A stretch of DNA of 64,000 nt from NCBI RefSeq assembly GCF_000384315.1, contig NZ_ARVW01000001.1, positions 3,182,501-3,246,500 of the forward strand, in the 5' to 3' direction. Below are positions 48,826-57,055 of the stretch, piece after piece. How positions within the stretch are numbered: position 1 is the first letter of the stretch; each line of letters begins with the position of its first letter. A model generated the notes under the pieces. The model searched no databases. It had not been told where the DNA came from and saw nothing but the letters and a program-made list of their open reading frames with translations. The stretch is from Amycolatopsis nigrescens CSC17Ta-90. Lineage in GTDB: Bacteria > Actinomycetota > Actinomycetes > Mycobacteriales > Pseudonocardiaceae. A program made the translations under genes and the position numbers.

Positions 48826-49545
48826 ATGAGACAGGCGGTGACGCTGGATCAGCTGATCGAGGCCACCAGAAACGAACAGACACCTCTCGGTCGCCTCGCC
48901 GCGGCGGCACGGACGGACGAGGAGCTGCACGCACTGGGGGACGCCCTGGTCGAGCAGTTCGTCCGCGAGGCACGCGAGGCCGGATGTTCGTGGGCGGAGA
49001 TCGGCACGGTGCTGGGCGTGACCCGGCAGGCCGCGCACCTGCGGTTCAACCATCGCCTGGTGGTGGATGAGGGCATGTCGGACGCCGCGAGGGCGGTGCT
49101 GACCGGCGCCGGGGAGCACGCCCGTGCGTTCGGTCATCATTCGCTGGGCACCCAGCATGTGCTGCTCGCAACCGTGGAGCTGGGGGACGACCCGGCCGCA
49201 CGGAGCTTGCGCACGCTGGACCTGACCCCGCAGCTGATCCGAAGCGCGATCGGTCGGATCGTCGGTACCGGCGACTCCGTCCCGTCCGAGGGCAACCTCG
49301 CGATCGCGCCCCGGCTGAGGAAGTCCTTCGAAATCGCCCGTGACTATGCGAAACGTTCCGACCACGGCGACACCGGCACCGAGCACCTGCTGGTGGCGCT
49401 GTCCGAAGCAGAGGGGGTGGCAGCCCAGATTCTGAATGAAGCCGGCATCACGCCCGAGCTCCTGCGCACCGAGTTGGCCGGTGCGCTCGGAGTGGAACCC
49501 GAGGCATTCGCCCCGCGTAAGCAGCGCCCGCATCAACGCGGCTGA
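48826..49545 (+). CDS. ClpC2-like protein: HTH plus Clp N-terminal domain, no ATPase
   Basis: A 239-residue protein. Residues 1-80 hold a helix-turn-helix (EAGCSWAEIGTVLGVTRQAAHLR, about 50-72). From about 85 to 235 there is a double Clp-N (ClpC NTD) repeat (ARAFGHHSLGTQHVLLATVE, and GDTGTEHLLVALSEAEGVAAQI). There is no AAA module. The layout and length match mycobacterial ClpC2 (Rv2667, about 252 aa), which shields ClpC1 from NTD-binding antibiotics and represses its own promoter, as I recall. Here the two palindromic sites before the gene fit autoregulation. The ATG at 48826 starts at the HTH helix bundle; an ATG 4 codons upstream is inside the operator. No Shine-Dalgarno is visible, so the mRNA may be leaderless or poorly translated until induced. 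Confidence 0.9.
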   Translation: MRQAVTLDQLIEATRNEQTPLGRLAAAARTDEELHALGDALVEQFVREAREAGCSWAEIGTVLGVTRQAAHLRFNHRLVVDEGMSDAARAVLTGAGEHARAFGHHSLGTQHVLLATVELGDDPAARSLRTLDLTPQLIRSAIGRIVGTGDSVPSEGNLAIAPRLRKSFEIARDYAKRSDHGDTGTEHLLVALSEAEGVAAQILNEAGITPELLRTELAGALGVEPEAFAPRKQRPHQRG

Positions 49546-49677
49546 CCCGGCACAGCGCGCGAGCCTGCGGGCAACCAAGAGAACAACCCAGTCAGCACAC
49601 CGGTTACCCCCGGTACATGTGTTGACCTCGATGCTTGACAACTCAAAAAATCCTGTGGACGGTCGATTCCACCAGGG

Positions 49678-49716
49678 CACGGTATGACGGCGTCGGCCCT
49701 GCGCCGTCATACCGTG
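49678..49716. terminator. Strong hairpin after the clpC2-like gene
   Basis: Perfect 15-base arms CACGGTATGACGGCG (49678-49692) and CGCCGTCATACCGTG (49702-49716) with a 9-base loop. There is no U-tract. Probably a terminator or an mRNA 3'-end stem; the next gene starts at 49837. Confidence 0.65.
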
Positions 49717-49836
49717 ACGCCGAACACACCAGGGCGTGGCGTCGGTCGTAGAATCCTCGCCGCCTGTCAGCCTCGCCTCCCCGGCCCATCATCCGGGGTG
49801 CCGCAATCCGGCTGACCGGGAACGAGAGGAGTGCCG

Positions 49837-50667
49837 GTGTACGAAAAGGTGCGCAACCTGCTCCGCGCCGAGTCTGTCCGCAGGTCACTCAGGGACAAGG
49901 CAATGCGGACGGTCAGTGAAGTCCTGCTGCCCTACCACCGTGAACAGCTCCAGCAGATCGACGAAGTAACGAAGCAGATCGACGAACTGCGCGCGCAGAC
50001 CCGGGACGTTTTCGACCGGATGGTGGAGTTCGAAGTTCGAACACGCCGCGACATCGTCTACGCGGCGGATATGCAGGCGACACTCGAGGCGAGCTGGTTC
50101 GTCCGGCAGCACATGCCGACCGCACCCCATTTTCCCGAGGCACGCGCCACCCTCGAGCACGCACTGTCCCTGGCGCCGTCCGGCGGCATGGCACTGGAGT
50201 TCGGCGTCTTCACCGGCAGCACACTGAAAACGATCGCGACCGCCCGGTCCGAAGGCGGTGTGTACGGCTTCGATTCGTTCAAAGGCCTGCCGGAGGACTG
50301 GCGGACCGGATTTCCCTCCGGCAGCTTCACCACGGACGGGCTGCCGGACGTTCCGGGAGCCGAGCTCGTGGTGGGCTGGTTCGACGACACCCTGCCCGGG
50401 TTTCTCGACGAACACCCCGGCCCGGTCGACTTCCTGCATGTCGACGGCGACCTCTACAGCTCCGCCAAGACCGTGCTCGACCTGGTCGGACCCCGCCTGC
50501 ACCCCGGCAGCGTCATCGTGTTCGACGAGTTCTTCAACTATCCGGGCTGGCAGGACCACGAGTACCGGGCCTGGAACGAGTACGTGGAACGAACCGGTGT
50601 CCGTTTCACCTTCGAGGGTTATACCTACACCGATGAGCAGGTCATCGTGCGCCTCGTCGATGAATGA
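49837..50667 (+). CDS. TylF/MycF-like class I SAM-dependent methyltransferase
   Basis: About 276 residues. An N-terminal helical, charged segment (about 1-85; coiled-coil-like EQLQQIDEVTKQIDELRAQ) is followed by a methyltransferase core. Motif I is MALEFGVFTGSTLKTIA (about 112), then GFDSFKGLPEDWR, and VDFLHVDGDLYSSAKTVLD with the metal Asp and DEFFNYPGWQDHE. This is the Mg-dependent TylF/macrocin O-methyltransferase-like group. In its position just before the galactan exporter genes it may modify a cell-wall glycan or its lipid carrier, by analogy only. The GTG at 49837 has AGAGGA 6 bases upstream; the GTG two codons before abuts that site. Confidence 0.88.
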   Translation: MYEKVRNLLRAESVRRSLRDKAMRTVSEVLLPYHREQLQQIDEVTKQIDELRAQTRDVFDRMVEFEVRTRRDIVYAADMQATLEASWFVRQHMPTAPHFPEARATLEHALSLAPSGGMALEFGVFTGSTLKTIATARSEGGVYGFDSFKGLPEDWRTGFPSGSFTTDGLPDVPGAELVVGWFDDTLPGFLDEHPGPVDFLHVDGDLYSSAKTVLDLVGPRLHPGSVIVFDEFFNYPGWQDHEYRAWNEYVERTGVRFTFEGYTYTDEQVIVRLVDE

Positions 50668-50712
50668 GGGCTGGCGTAGCAGCCGTCCGTCACGTCGGTA
50701 CCCTCGTTTCTC

Positions 50713-51645
50713 GTGACCGCTTCCAGCACGGTTCAAGTAGCCAGCGCAACTGCTCCGGTGTCGCCGCCGGCCCCATCGGACAGCCGAACCTGGTCGCGCG
50801 CTTTCGCCGACCTCAAGGAAGGGTTCGCCCAGCGCGAGCTGTGGAGCCATCTCGGCTGGCAGGACATCAAGCAGCGCTACCGCCGCTCGGTACTGGGGCC
50901 GCTGTGGATCACCCTCAGCATGGGCATCACCGCGATGGGGCTCGGTCTGCTGTACTCACAGCTGTTCAACTCGCCGATCTCGACGTTCCTGCCCTACATC
51001 GCAACGGGTTTCATCGTCTGGAACTTCATTCTCGGTTGCGTCACCGAGGGCACGGACACCTTCATCGCCAACGAAGGGCTGATCAAGCACCTGCCCGCCC
51101 CGTTGTCCGTTTACGTGCTCCGCACGGTGTGGCGGCAGTGCATCATGTTCGCGCACAACCTGGTCATCTACTTCCTGATGCTGGCGATCTTCTGGTCCGG
51201 CATCAGCAAGGCCGGGTACGCGATCACCGACGGTGGAACTCCCCAGCCAGGTCTGAGCTGGAGCGCGCTGCTCGCGATTCCGGCCTTCGCGCTGCTGGCG
51301 GTCAACGCGGGCTGGGTGGTGCTGCTGTTCGGCATCATCTCGACCCGCTTCCGCGATATCCCGCAGGTGGTCACCAGCCTGATCAACCTGGTCTTCTTCA
51401 TGACACCGATCGTGTGGTCGACCGACATTCTGGAAAAGCAGTTCGAAAACGCGGCCGGCTGGCGCGAGTACGTCGCCGAGGTGAACCCGATGTACCACTT
51501 CGTGCAACTGGTGCGGGCACCGCTGATCGGCAACACACAGAGCTGGCATCACTGGGTGATCGTGGGCGGCATCACCGTCGTCGGCTGGGCCCTTGCACTG
51601 GTGGTCCTGCGCAACTACCGTTCCCGCGTCTCGTATTGGGTGTGA
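50713..51645 (+). CDS. wzm: Galactan/polysaccharide ABC exporter permease (Wzm, Rv3783-like)
   Basis: A 310-residue ABC-2-type permease. A cytosolic N terminus with the amphipathic WSHLGWQDIKQRYRRSVLGPLW (about 44-65, typical of Wzm/TagG gate helices) is followed by about six helices. With Wzt (next gene) it exports decaprenyl-linked galactan in mycobacteria (Rv3781/Rv3783). The start is a GTG at 50713, without a strong ribosome-binding site, 45 bases after the methyltransferase gene. Same-strand order permease-ATPase-GlfT1 with no spacing suggests one operon. Confidence 0.92.
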   Translation: MTASSTVQVASATAPVSPPAPSDSRTWSRAFADLKEGFAQRELWSHLGWQDIKQRYRRSVLGPLWITLSMGITAMGLGLLYSQLFNSPISTFLPYIATGFIVWNFILGCVTEGTDTFIANEGLIKHLPAPLSVYVLRTVWRQCIMFAHNLVIYFLMLAIFWSGISKAGYAITDGGTPQPGLSWSALLAIPAFALLAVNAGWVVLLFGIISTRFRDIPQVVTSLINLVFFMTPIVWSTDILEKQFENAAGWREYVAEVNPMYHFVQLVRAPLIGNTQSWHHWVIVGGITVVGWALALVVLRNYRSRVSYWV

Positions 51646-51651
51646 CACACA

Positions 51652-52467
51652 ATGGTCAGCATTGACGTCTGGAACGCTTCGGTCGACTTTCCGATCTTCG
51701 ACGCGAAGAGCCGTTCTCTGAAGAAGAAGGTGCTCGGCAAGGTCGGCGGCAAGATCGGCACCGACAGCAAGGTCCCGGTCATCGAGGCCCTGCACGACAT
51801 CTCGATCTCGGTCAAGGACGGCGACCGGATCGGCCTGGTGGGGCACAACGGCGCGGGCAAGTCCACTCTGCTGCGGCTGCTCTCCGGCATCTACGAGCCG
51901 ACCAGGGGATCCTCGAAGATCGTCGGCCGGGTGGCCCCGGTGTTCGACCTCGGGGTCGGCATGGACCAGGAGATCTCCGGCTACGAGAACATCATGATCC
52001 GGGGCCTCTACCTCGGCATGACCCGCAAGCAGATGGAGAAGCGGGTCGACGACATCGCCGAGTTCACCGAGCTCGGCGACTACCTGTCGATGCCGCTGCG
52101 CACCTACTCCACCGGCATGCGGGTTCGGCTGGCGCTCGGCGTGGTCACCTCCATCGACCCGGAGATCCTGCTGCTCGACGAGGGCATCGGCGCGGTGGAC
52201 GCGGCCTTCCTGAACAAGGCTCGCGACCGCCTGGTGGACCTGGTGCGACGCTCCGGCCTGCTGGTCTTCGCCTCACACCAGGACGACCTGCTGCTGGAAC
52301 TGTGCACGTCCGCCATCTGGATGGACGAAGGCCAGATGAAGATGCGCGGCGGGCTCCGTGAAGTCCTCACCGCGTACAAGGGCCGGGACCCGTTCGAAAA
52401 CATCAGCGCTGAGTCGGCCGAACGGCTCGAAGTGGACTCTGTTCCGGCAGTCAGAGGCGGCGAGTGA
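51652..52467 (+). CDS. wzt: Galactan/polysaccharide ABC exporter ATPase (Wzt, Rv3781-like)
   Basis: A 271-residue ATPase of the polysaccharide-export ABC family. Walker A is GHNGAGKST (about 64-72), the Q-loop region is VFDLGVGMDQEISG, the signature is YSTGMRVRL, Walker B is EILLLDEGIGAVD, and the H-loop is FASHQDD. It ends soon after the ATPase, with no carbohydrate-binding C-terminal extension, like the mycobacterial protein and unlike E. coli O9a Wzt, so it should not need a chain-cap signal. The ATG starts 6 bases after wzm. Confidence 0.93.
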   Translation: MVSIDVWNASVDFPIFDAKSRSLKKKVLGKVGGKIGTDSKVPVIEALHDISISVKDGDRIGLVGHNGAGKSTLLRLLSGIYEPTRGSSKIVGRVAPVFDLGVGMDQEISGYENIMIRGLYLGMTRKQMEKRVDDIAEFTELGDYLSMPLRTYSTGMRVRLALGVVTSIDPEILLLDEGIGAVDAAFLNKARDRLVDLVRRSGLLVFASHQDDLLLELCTSAIWMDEGQMKMRGGLREVLTAYKGRDPFENISAESAERLEVDSVPAVRGGE

Positions 52468-53375
52468 TGGCGATTGAGACACGGCAGCTGCGCGACGACG
52501 CCGTGGTGGCCGTCGTGGTCACCCGGCACCGGCGCGACCTGCTCGCGGACTCCTTGAAGATCATCGCGGCGCAGACGCAGCCGGTGGATCACCTGGTGGT
52601 GGTGGACAACGGGCCCGACCAGTCGGCGCGCGACGTGGTCGAGGCGTACCCGCTGCCGTACACGTACCTGCCTTCGCATCGCAATCTCGGCGGCGCCGGC
52701 GGGTTCGCACTGGGCATGTTGCACGCGTTGGCACTGGGCGCGGACTGGGTGTGGCTGGCCGACGACGACGGCAGGCCGGCGGACGAGAACGTGCTCCTGG
52801 TGCTGCTCGAGGAGGCCCGCCGGCGTGATCTCGCGGAGATCTCACCCGTGGTGGTCAATATCGACACTCCCGAAAAGCTGGCGTTCCCGCTGCGCCGCGG
52901 GCTGACCTGGAAGCGCTCGTCGAGTGAGCTGGGCGAGGACTTCCTGCCGGGGATCGCATCGCTGTTCAACGGGGCCCTGTTCCGGGCATCCACCCTCGAC
53001 GTGGTCGGAGTTCCCGACCTACGGCTGTTCTTCCGCGGTGACGAGGTCGAGGTGCACCGGCGGCTGGTCCGCTCGGGGCTGCCGTTCGGCACCTCGCTCA
53101 AGACGACCTACCTGCACCCCGACGGCTCGGACGAATTCAAGCCGATGCTCGGTGGCCGGTTCCACGCGCAGGACCCGGAGAACGAGGTCAAGCGCTACTA
53201 CACCTACCGCAACCGCGGCTACCTGCTCTCCCAGCCGGGGATGCGCAAGATCGGCGCACTGGAGATCATCCGGTTCGGCCTGTACTTCGTGGGCATCAAG
53301 CGCGACCCGAAGGCGTTCGCGCAGTGGCTGAAGCTGGTCCGTCAAGGGCGCCGGGAGAAGTTCTTCCGCTACTGA
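52467..53375 (+). CDS. glfT1: Galactofuranosyltransferase GlfT1
   Basis: A 302-residue GT2-type enzyme like Rv3782. It adds the first two galactofuranoses to decaprenyl-PP-GlcNAc-rhamnose on the inner membrane face. Evidence is the N-terminal VVAVVVTRHRRDLLADSLKII (about 13-33), the NLGGAGGF block (about 73), the DxD-type motif WLADDDGRP (about 95), and the late motif FRGDEVEVHRRL with YTYRNRGYLL. The TGATG junction overlaps the wzt stop by one base. It is the last gene of the exporter operon and is followed by a perfect terminator. Confidence 0.92.
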   Translation: MAIETRQLRDDAVVAVVVTRHRRDLLADSLKIIAAQTQPVDHLVVVDNGPDQSARDVVEAYPLPYTYLPSHRNLGGAGGFALGMLHALALGADWVWLADDDGRPADENVLLVLLEEARRRDLAEISPVVVNIDTPEKLAFPLRRGLTWKRSSSELGEDFLPGIASLFNGALFRASTLDVVGVPDLRLFFRGDEVEVHRRLVRSGLPFGTSLKTTYLHPDGSDEFKPMLGGRFHAQDPENEVKRYYTYRNRGYLLSQPGMRKIGALEIIRFGLYFVGIKRDPKAFAQWLKLVRQGRREKFFRY

Positions 53376-53382
53376 CGAGGCC

Positions 53383-53420
53383 GGAGGTTGTCCCGCCCTG
53401 TCGAGTCAGGGACAACCTCC
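53383..53420. terminator. Bidirectional hairpin terminator after glfT1
   Basis: Perfect 12-base arms GGAGGTTGTCCC (53383-53394) and GGGACAACCTCC (53409-53420), 14-base loop, between the convergent glfT1 and WXG/PPE-like genes. Confidence 0.85.
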
Positions 53421-53427
53421 ATCGTCG

Positions 53428-54963
53428 CTACTCGCCGATCACCGGCGGGGCGGTGCGCTCGTCATTACCGAAGATCTCGTCGGGGTCGCCTTCGACCAGG
53501 AACGACGGCCGCTGGTGCTCCTGGTCCTCGCCACCCTGGCCTTTGCCGGCACCCGCACCCATGCCGCCGGCCATACCGCCGGCACCACCACGAGCGGCAC
53601 CGGCCGCCCCACGACCGGCGGCCGCCTCGGCAGCGCCGACGCCGCCCGGCTTGGCGGCACCTGCGCCGCTTCCCGCACCCGGGGCCGACCCGCTGCCTCC
53701 CGGACCGAAGCCGCCCGCGCCACCGCCGCGGCCGATCTTGCTGTTGTACTCCGAGCCACCGCCGAAGCCACCACCCATACCGGCGCCCATGCCCATCGGC
53801 ACGCCGCCCATACCGCCGAACCCGGAATTACCGCCGGTGTTCGCCGGAGTCGGGGTGAAGTTCGACGGCTGGAAGCCGGTCGGCCGGGTGCCGCTGTTGA
53901 TCGGCAGGTTGCCGGCACCGGTCACCGCGCCACCACCCAGCGTCGGCGGCGCACTCCCCCCGCCGGCACCGCCGGAGCCGACCGGGATCGGGCTGCCCTG
54001 ACCACCACCGTCAGGGGGCGGCGAGCCAGGACCGCCACCGCCGGAGTAGCCGGAGGAGTTGGTATTGCCCAGCCCGGTTTCGATACTGCCCTCGATCTTG
54101 CCGCCGATCTCCTTGCCCTCAGCGCCGCCGCCCGCACCGAACTTCGGCGGCTCCGCGAAAACCGGCTGCTTCGAGGCGACCCCGTACAACTCGTTGTCGT
54201 ACTTGGTCATCACATTGGCGGCGTTCTGGTGGGCCTCGTTGCTGGCCTTGTAGGTTTCGACGGTCTTCTCGATGTTGCCGATGATGTTGAAGGGGTTGTC
54301 GCCCCACTTCTTCATCTCGGAGTCCCAGTTGAACGGGACCTCCTCAGGCATGCTGTTTTTCGCCGTCGTCGCAGCCTGGGACTGCTGGTACATCATCTCG
54401 GACGCGAGGCCCGCGTTCTGCGCGTTGCCGTCCGCCCACTTCTGCAGGCTGGTGAAGTACCCGCGAGCCTCTTCGGCCGAATTGCCCTCCCACTCGCCAT
54501 GGGATTTGTTCACCGCGGCACCCAGGGTGGTCGCGAACTCTTCGAACGCCTTGTGCAGCGAGTAGTAGGCCTCCGAGACCTGGCCGACCTGACCGGGGTC
54601 CATGTTCTCCTTGACGAACTCGGTCATCCTGGCGTGCGCTTCGCCCTGGTAGTCCGCGTCAGAGGGCTGGAGACCCTGCACGTACTCGGTGTTCGCGGTC
54701 GAGGCGTCCTTGGCCGCCGCTCCGCCCACCTGGTTGGCCTTCTGCTGGGCGCCCATTTCCGCGAAGACCTTGTGGATCCCACCGAAGATCCCGGTGTCGT
54801 CCACCCCTGCACCGGCGTTGTCCCGGTAGTAGTCGCGGATCTCCTGCGGGGACATCTCCTCCCGCGCGTACTGCTCCTGCTCGGCGGGGGACTTCGCGGC
54901 GATCTGCTCCAACGTGAGGTTCTGGTCGCCGTAGGTCTTCGGCGGCTGGTTGTCGTTCACCAT
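53428..54963 (-). CDS. WXG/PPE-like ESX substrate candidate with Gly-rich C-terminal half (module B)
   Basis: A 511-residue protein. Residues 1-70 are a charged region (KSPAEQEQYAREEMSPQEIRDYYRD). About 100-215 is a helical WXG-type domain with HGEWEGNSAEEARG as the turn, then QSQAATTAKNSMPEE. From about 285 the sequence is very rich in Gly, Ala, Pro and Ser, and it ends in RPSFLVEGDPDEIFG...APPVIGE. The turn, the SMPE marker and the PPVIGE tail all recur in the protein at 3141-4262, a clear paralogue. No signal peptide. As in module A it is encoded beside EspG. The ATG at 54963 has GGAG 7 bases upstream. Confidence 0.8.
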   Translation of the reverse strand: MVNDNQPPKTYGDQNLTLEQIAAKSPAEQEQYAREEMSPQEIRDYYRDNAGAGVDDTGIFGGIHKVFAEMGAQQKANQVGGAAAKDASTANTEYVQGLQPSDADYQGEAHARMTEFVKENMDPGQVGQVSEAYYSLHKAFEEFATTLGAAVNKSHGEWEGNSAEEARGYFTSLQKWADGNAQNAGLASEMMYQQSQAATTAKNSMPEEVPFNWDSEMKKWGDNPFNIIGNIEKTVETYKASNEAHQNAANVMTKYDNELYGVASKQPVFAEPPKFGAGGGAEGKEIGGKIEGSIETGLGNTNSSGYSGGGGPGSPPPDGGGQGSPIPVGSGGAGGGSAPPTLGGGAVTGAGNLPINSGTRPTGFQPSNFTPTPANTGGNSGFGGMGGVPMGMGAGMGGGFGGGSEYNSKIGRGGGAGGFGPGGSGSAPGAGSGAGAAKPGGVGAAEAAAGRGAAGAARGGAGGMAGGMGAGAGKGQGGEDQEHQRPSFLVEGDPDEIFGNDERTAPPVIGE

Positions 54964-54974
54964 GACGCTCTCCC

Positions 54975-55535
54975 TCACCCCTTGGGAAGTTTCGGCTCGA
55001 CCACGGTCTGCGCCACCTTGGTCGCGATCTGGCAACCCTTCTCGGCTTCGTCGGCCGCGATGGTCAAGTCAACTCTGGAACGCGCCCCCACTCCCAGCGC
55101 AAGGATGCATCCACTGGCATCAGGGATCTGCACGGCCTCCCGACCATTGACCGTGACGGGCTGCAGGCCACCGCCCACGTCGTTCGCATCCTTGACGCCC
55201 TGCGAATCGCGCACGCCGACCCCGATGACGATTCCCTTTTCGCTTGCGGTCTGCACCGACTTGACCCAGCTGCAGCCCCGGGCTCCACCCTTATTCTCCG
55301 AGGTACCGGGCAGGAAGGTGCCATATTCAGTCAGGTCGGCCGGGGTCATCATGGTGCAGGGGTCCAACGACGACGTGTCAACGACCGCCTGGCCTGGCTC
55401 AGTGGCGGCAGAAGACGGCGACTGGGTGGCGGACGGGGTGCCCTCTACACCTTCCGAGCAAGCAACAGTCGCCAGTGTCATGGCCGCGAGGACCGGCAGC
55501 AGAAAACCGGCTGAGGGCTTCAGTGAGATTCGCAT
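54975..55535 (-). CDS. DUF3558-family lipoprotein
   Basis: A 186-residue exported lipoprotein: signal LLPVLAAMTLATVACS with the lipobox Cys at about 26, a Ser/Thr linker, then the DUF3558 core with LDPCTMMTPADLTEYG (about 57) and ARGCSWVKS (about 85), whose two cysteines are a family trait, and ASGCILALGVGARSRVDLTIA. DUF3558 lipoproteins are common in actinomycetes and several mycobacterial ones are cell-wall lipoproteins of unknown role. It lies between the small helical ESX protein (3-base gap) and the WXG/PPE-like gene, so it belongs to module B. Module A has an EspG copy but no lipoprotein. Confidence 0.9.
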   Translation of the reverse strand: MRISLKPSAGFLLPVLAAMTLATVACSEGVEGTPSATQSPSSAATEPGQAVVDTSSLDPCTMMTPADLTEYGTFLPGTSENKGGARGCSWVKSVQTASEKGIVIGVGVRDSQGVKDANDVGGGLQPVTVNGREAVQIPDASGCILALGVGARSRVDLTIAADEAEKGCQIATKVAQTVVEPKLPKG

Positions 55536-55538
55536 CGC

Positions 55539-55991
55539 TCAGCCTTGTGCCGTCTTGTGCACGTCGGCCGCGTTGTCCTCTTGCTCCTGGTAGACCCCCG
55601 CTGCCCGGGCCAGCGCCTCGTCCGCCAGTTCCAACACGGCTGAAAACTGCTTCAGGACAACATTGGCGGAACCGGCCTCGTCATCCGCGGCTTTCTGGTC
55701 ATGAGCAGCGACGGTCTGACCATATGCGTGACTGCCCAGCTTGGGCGCCTGTGAAAGATCCATGTTGCCGCGCTGTATGACCAGCAGCTTGGTCTTCATT
55801 TCGGCGAGGGCCTTGCGGATGTCGGCGACGGCGGTCTCGCTGATCTTGAAACCGCCCGATTTGGCCGCTTCCACCAGCCTCTGCGTCTCGGCCTTGGTCT
55901 GCTCGACGGCCTTGAGGTTCATCGCGCCGTCCTTGGAGAACGGGGCCATGGCCGCCATGCCGATCGCCGCTCCGACGCCCGCCTGAGTCAT
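55539..55991 (-). CDS. Small helical ESX-associated protein (module B)
   Basis: A 150-residue helical protein, paralogous to the one at 4259-4723 (shared AL.E.K.K, LG....GQT, VL.QF...L, RAAG(L/V)YQ). There is no signal peptide and no known name. It precedes the DUF3558 lipoprotein gene and follows the EspG gene with a 148-base gap, so a separate promoter is possible. Probably part of the ESX substrate complex, by context. Confidence 0.75.
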   Translation of the reverse strand: MTQAGVGAAIGMAAMAPFSKDGAMNLKAVEQTKAETQRLVEAAKSGGFKISETAVADIRKALAEMKTKLLVIQRGNMDLSQAPKLGSHAYGQTVAAHDQKAADDEAGSANVVLKQFSAVLELADEALARAAGVYQEQEDNAADVHKTAQG

Positions 55992-56139
55992 CGTTTCCCC
56001 ACATCCTCGCGACTACCGTATCCGGCATCGAAGTCTACAAGCCGCCACTGCGCGTGAACGCCCATTCCGGCCGAAAGAGCGCTCACGAGACTCCGACGCC
56101 CCGGGTCCGCGCGGGGTTCCCGTAGCGGGGTGCATGGAT

Positions 56140-56919
56140 CTAGAAATAGCCCTGGAGCTGCTCGTACAACTGCTGCGCGATCCGCTGGTTGTCGGCCGGG
56201 GCGTAGGTGAGCCAGCTCTGCCCGTCTTCCGCATCGCGAGATGAGATGAAGAACCGGCCGTCCTCGGTGTCGAACCAGGCCATCGGGGCCAGGGACACCG
56301 ACTTGCCGCTCCGGTCCGGCACGAAGGCGGTGAACTGGCCGATGCGCAGCTTGGGCTTCTCGAAGATCCGTTCGACCGCGCGCAGCTGGGTGCTGGACTG
56401 CGAGCGCGGCGGGGTCACTCCGGCGAACGGGTCGTAGCCGTCGTCCGCGGCATGGCGGCCGCGGGGCTGCCGGGGAGCGGGTTTGGCCACCGTCACCGAC
56501 TGGCCGGGGGCGGCCGGGGTCAGCGGCAGCAGGTCCACGATGGTCGGCACGATGCCGGTCGGCCGGGTCTCCTCGAAGACCAGCAGGTTCTCGTCCTGCC
56601 GGACCACCACGGCGAACTGGCCGTCGGAGGCGGCGCGGGCGAACAGCCGGCGCTCCCCGTCCAGCTGAGCGGCGGCGGTGATGGCCAGCGGTGCTTGCGC
56701 GAAGGTCCGCAGCCCGAGCTCCGCGTCCCCGTCCAGCCGTCCGCCACGCATCAGACCGCGGCTCTCCAGGTCCCGGAACACCGCCTCGCGGACCTGGGCG
56801 CGCTGACTGTGCGTGGTGCCGATGTGCGGGATCCGGAACGGGAACGGCGCCGGGCCGAGCCTGGCGTGCTCGAGCAGGATGTCCACCGCTGCCATCGACA
56901 GCGAGAACGAGTGGGCCAT
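56140..56919 (-). CDS. EspG-family ESX secretion-associated protein (module B)
   Basis: A 259-residue EspG-type chaperone. The N-terminal FSLSMAAVDILLEHARLGPAP, the PFRIPHIGTT motif (shared with the EspG at 2368), FAQAPLAITAAAQLDG and the C-terminal PMAWFDTEDGRFF followed by TYAPADNQRIAQQLYEQL identify the family. A Pro/Arg-rich insert (about 165-200) is longer than in the other two. The ATG at 56919 has AAGGGGGAAGG directly upstream. It heads ESX module B. Confidence 0.85.
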   Translation of the reverse strand: MAHSFSLSMAAVDILLEHARLGPAPFPFRIPHIGTTHSQRAQVREAVFRDLESRGLMRGGRLDGDAELGLRTFAQAPLAITAAAQLDGERRLFARAASDGQFAVVVRQDENLLVFEETRPTGIVPTIVDLLPLTPAAPGQSVTVAKPAPRQPRGRHAADDGYDPFAGVTPPRSQSSTQLRAVERIFEKPKLRIGQFTAFVPDRSGKSVSLAPMAWFDTEDGRFFISSRDAEDGQSWLTYAPADNQRIAQQLYEQLQGYF

Positions 56920-57055
56920 GCCTTCCCCCTTGGCGTGCGTCACCGGACGAATTGGCACGTTAGCCCACTCTCGGTGACCACCGCACGCGACCGGTCCGCT
57001 CTGCCCTCAGCGAACCGTCTTGCCGCGGCGAATCGGCTGCTGCTGTGCTGAACAC

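Noticed and set aside
53520..54120. Repetitive-looking DNA that could suggest a CRISPR array or satellite
   Set aside because: It is the coding sequence of Gly/Ala/Pro-rich protein parts (also at 3280-3500). There are no regular spacers or exact repeats.
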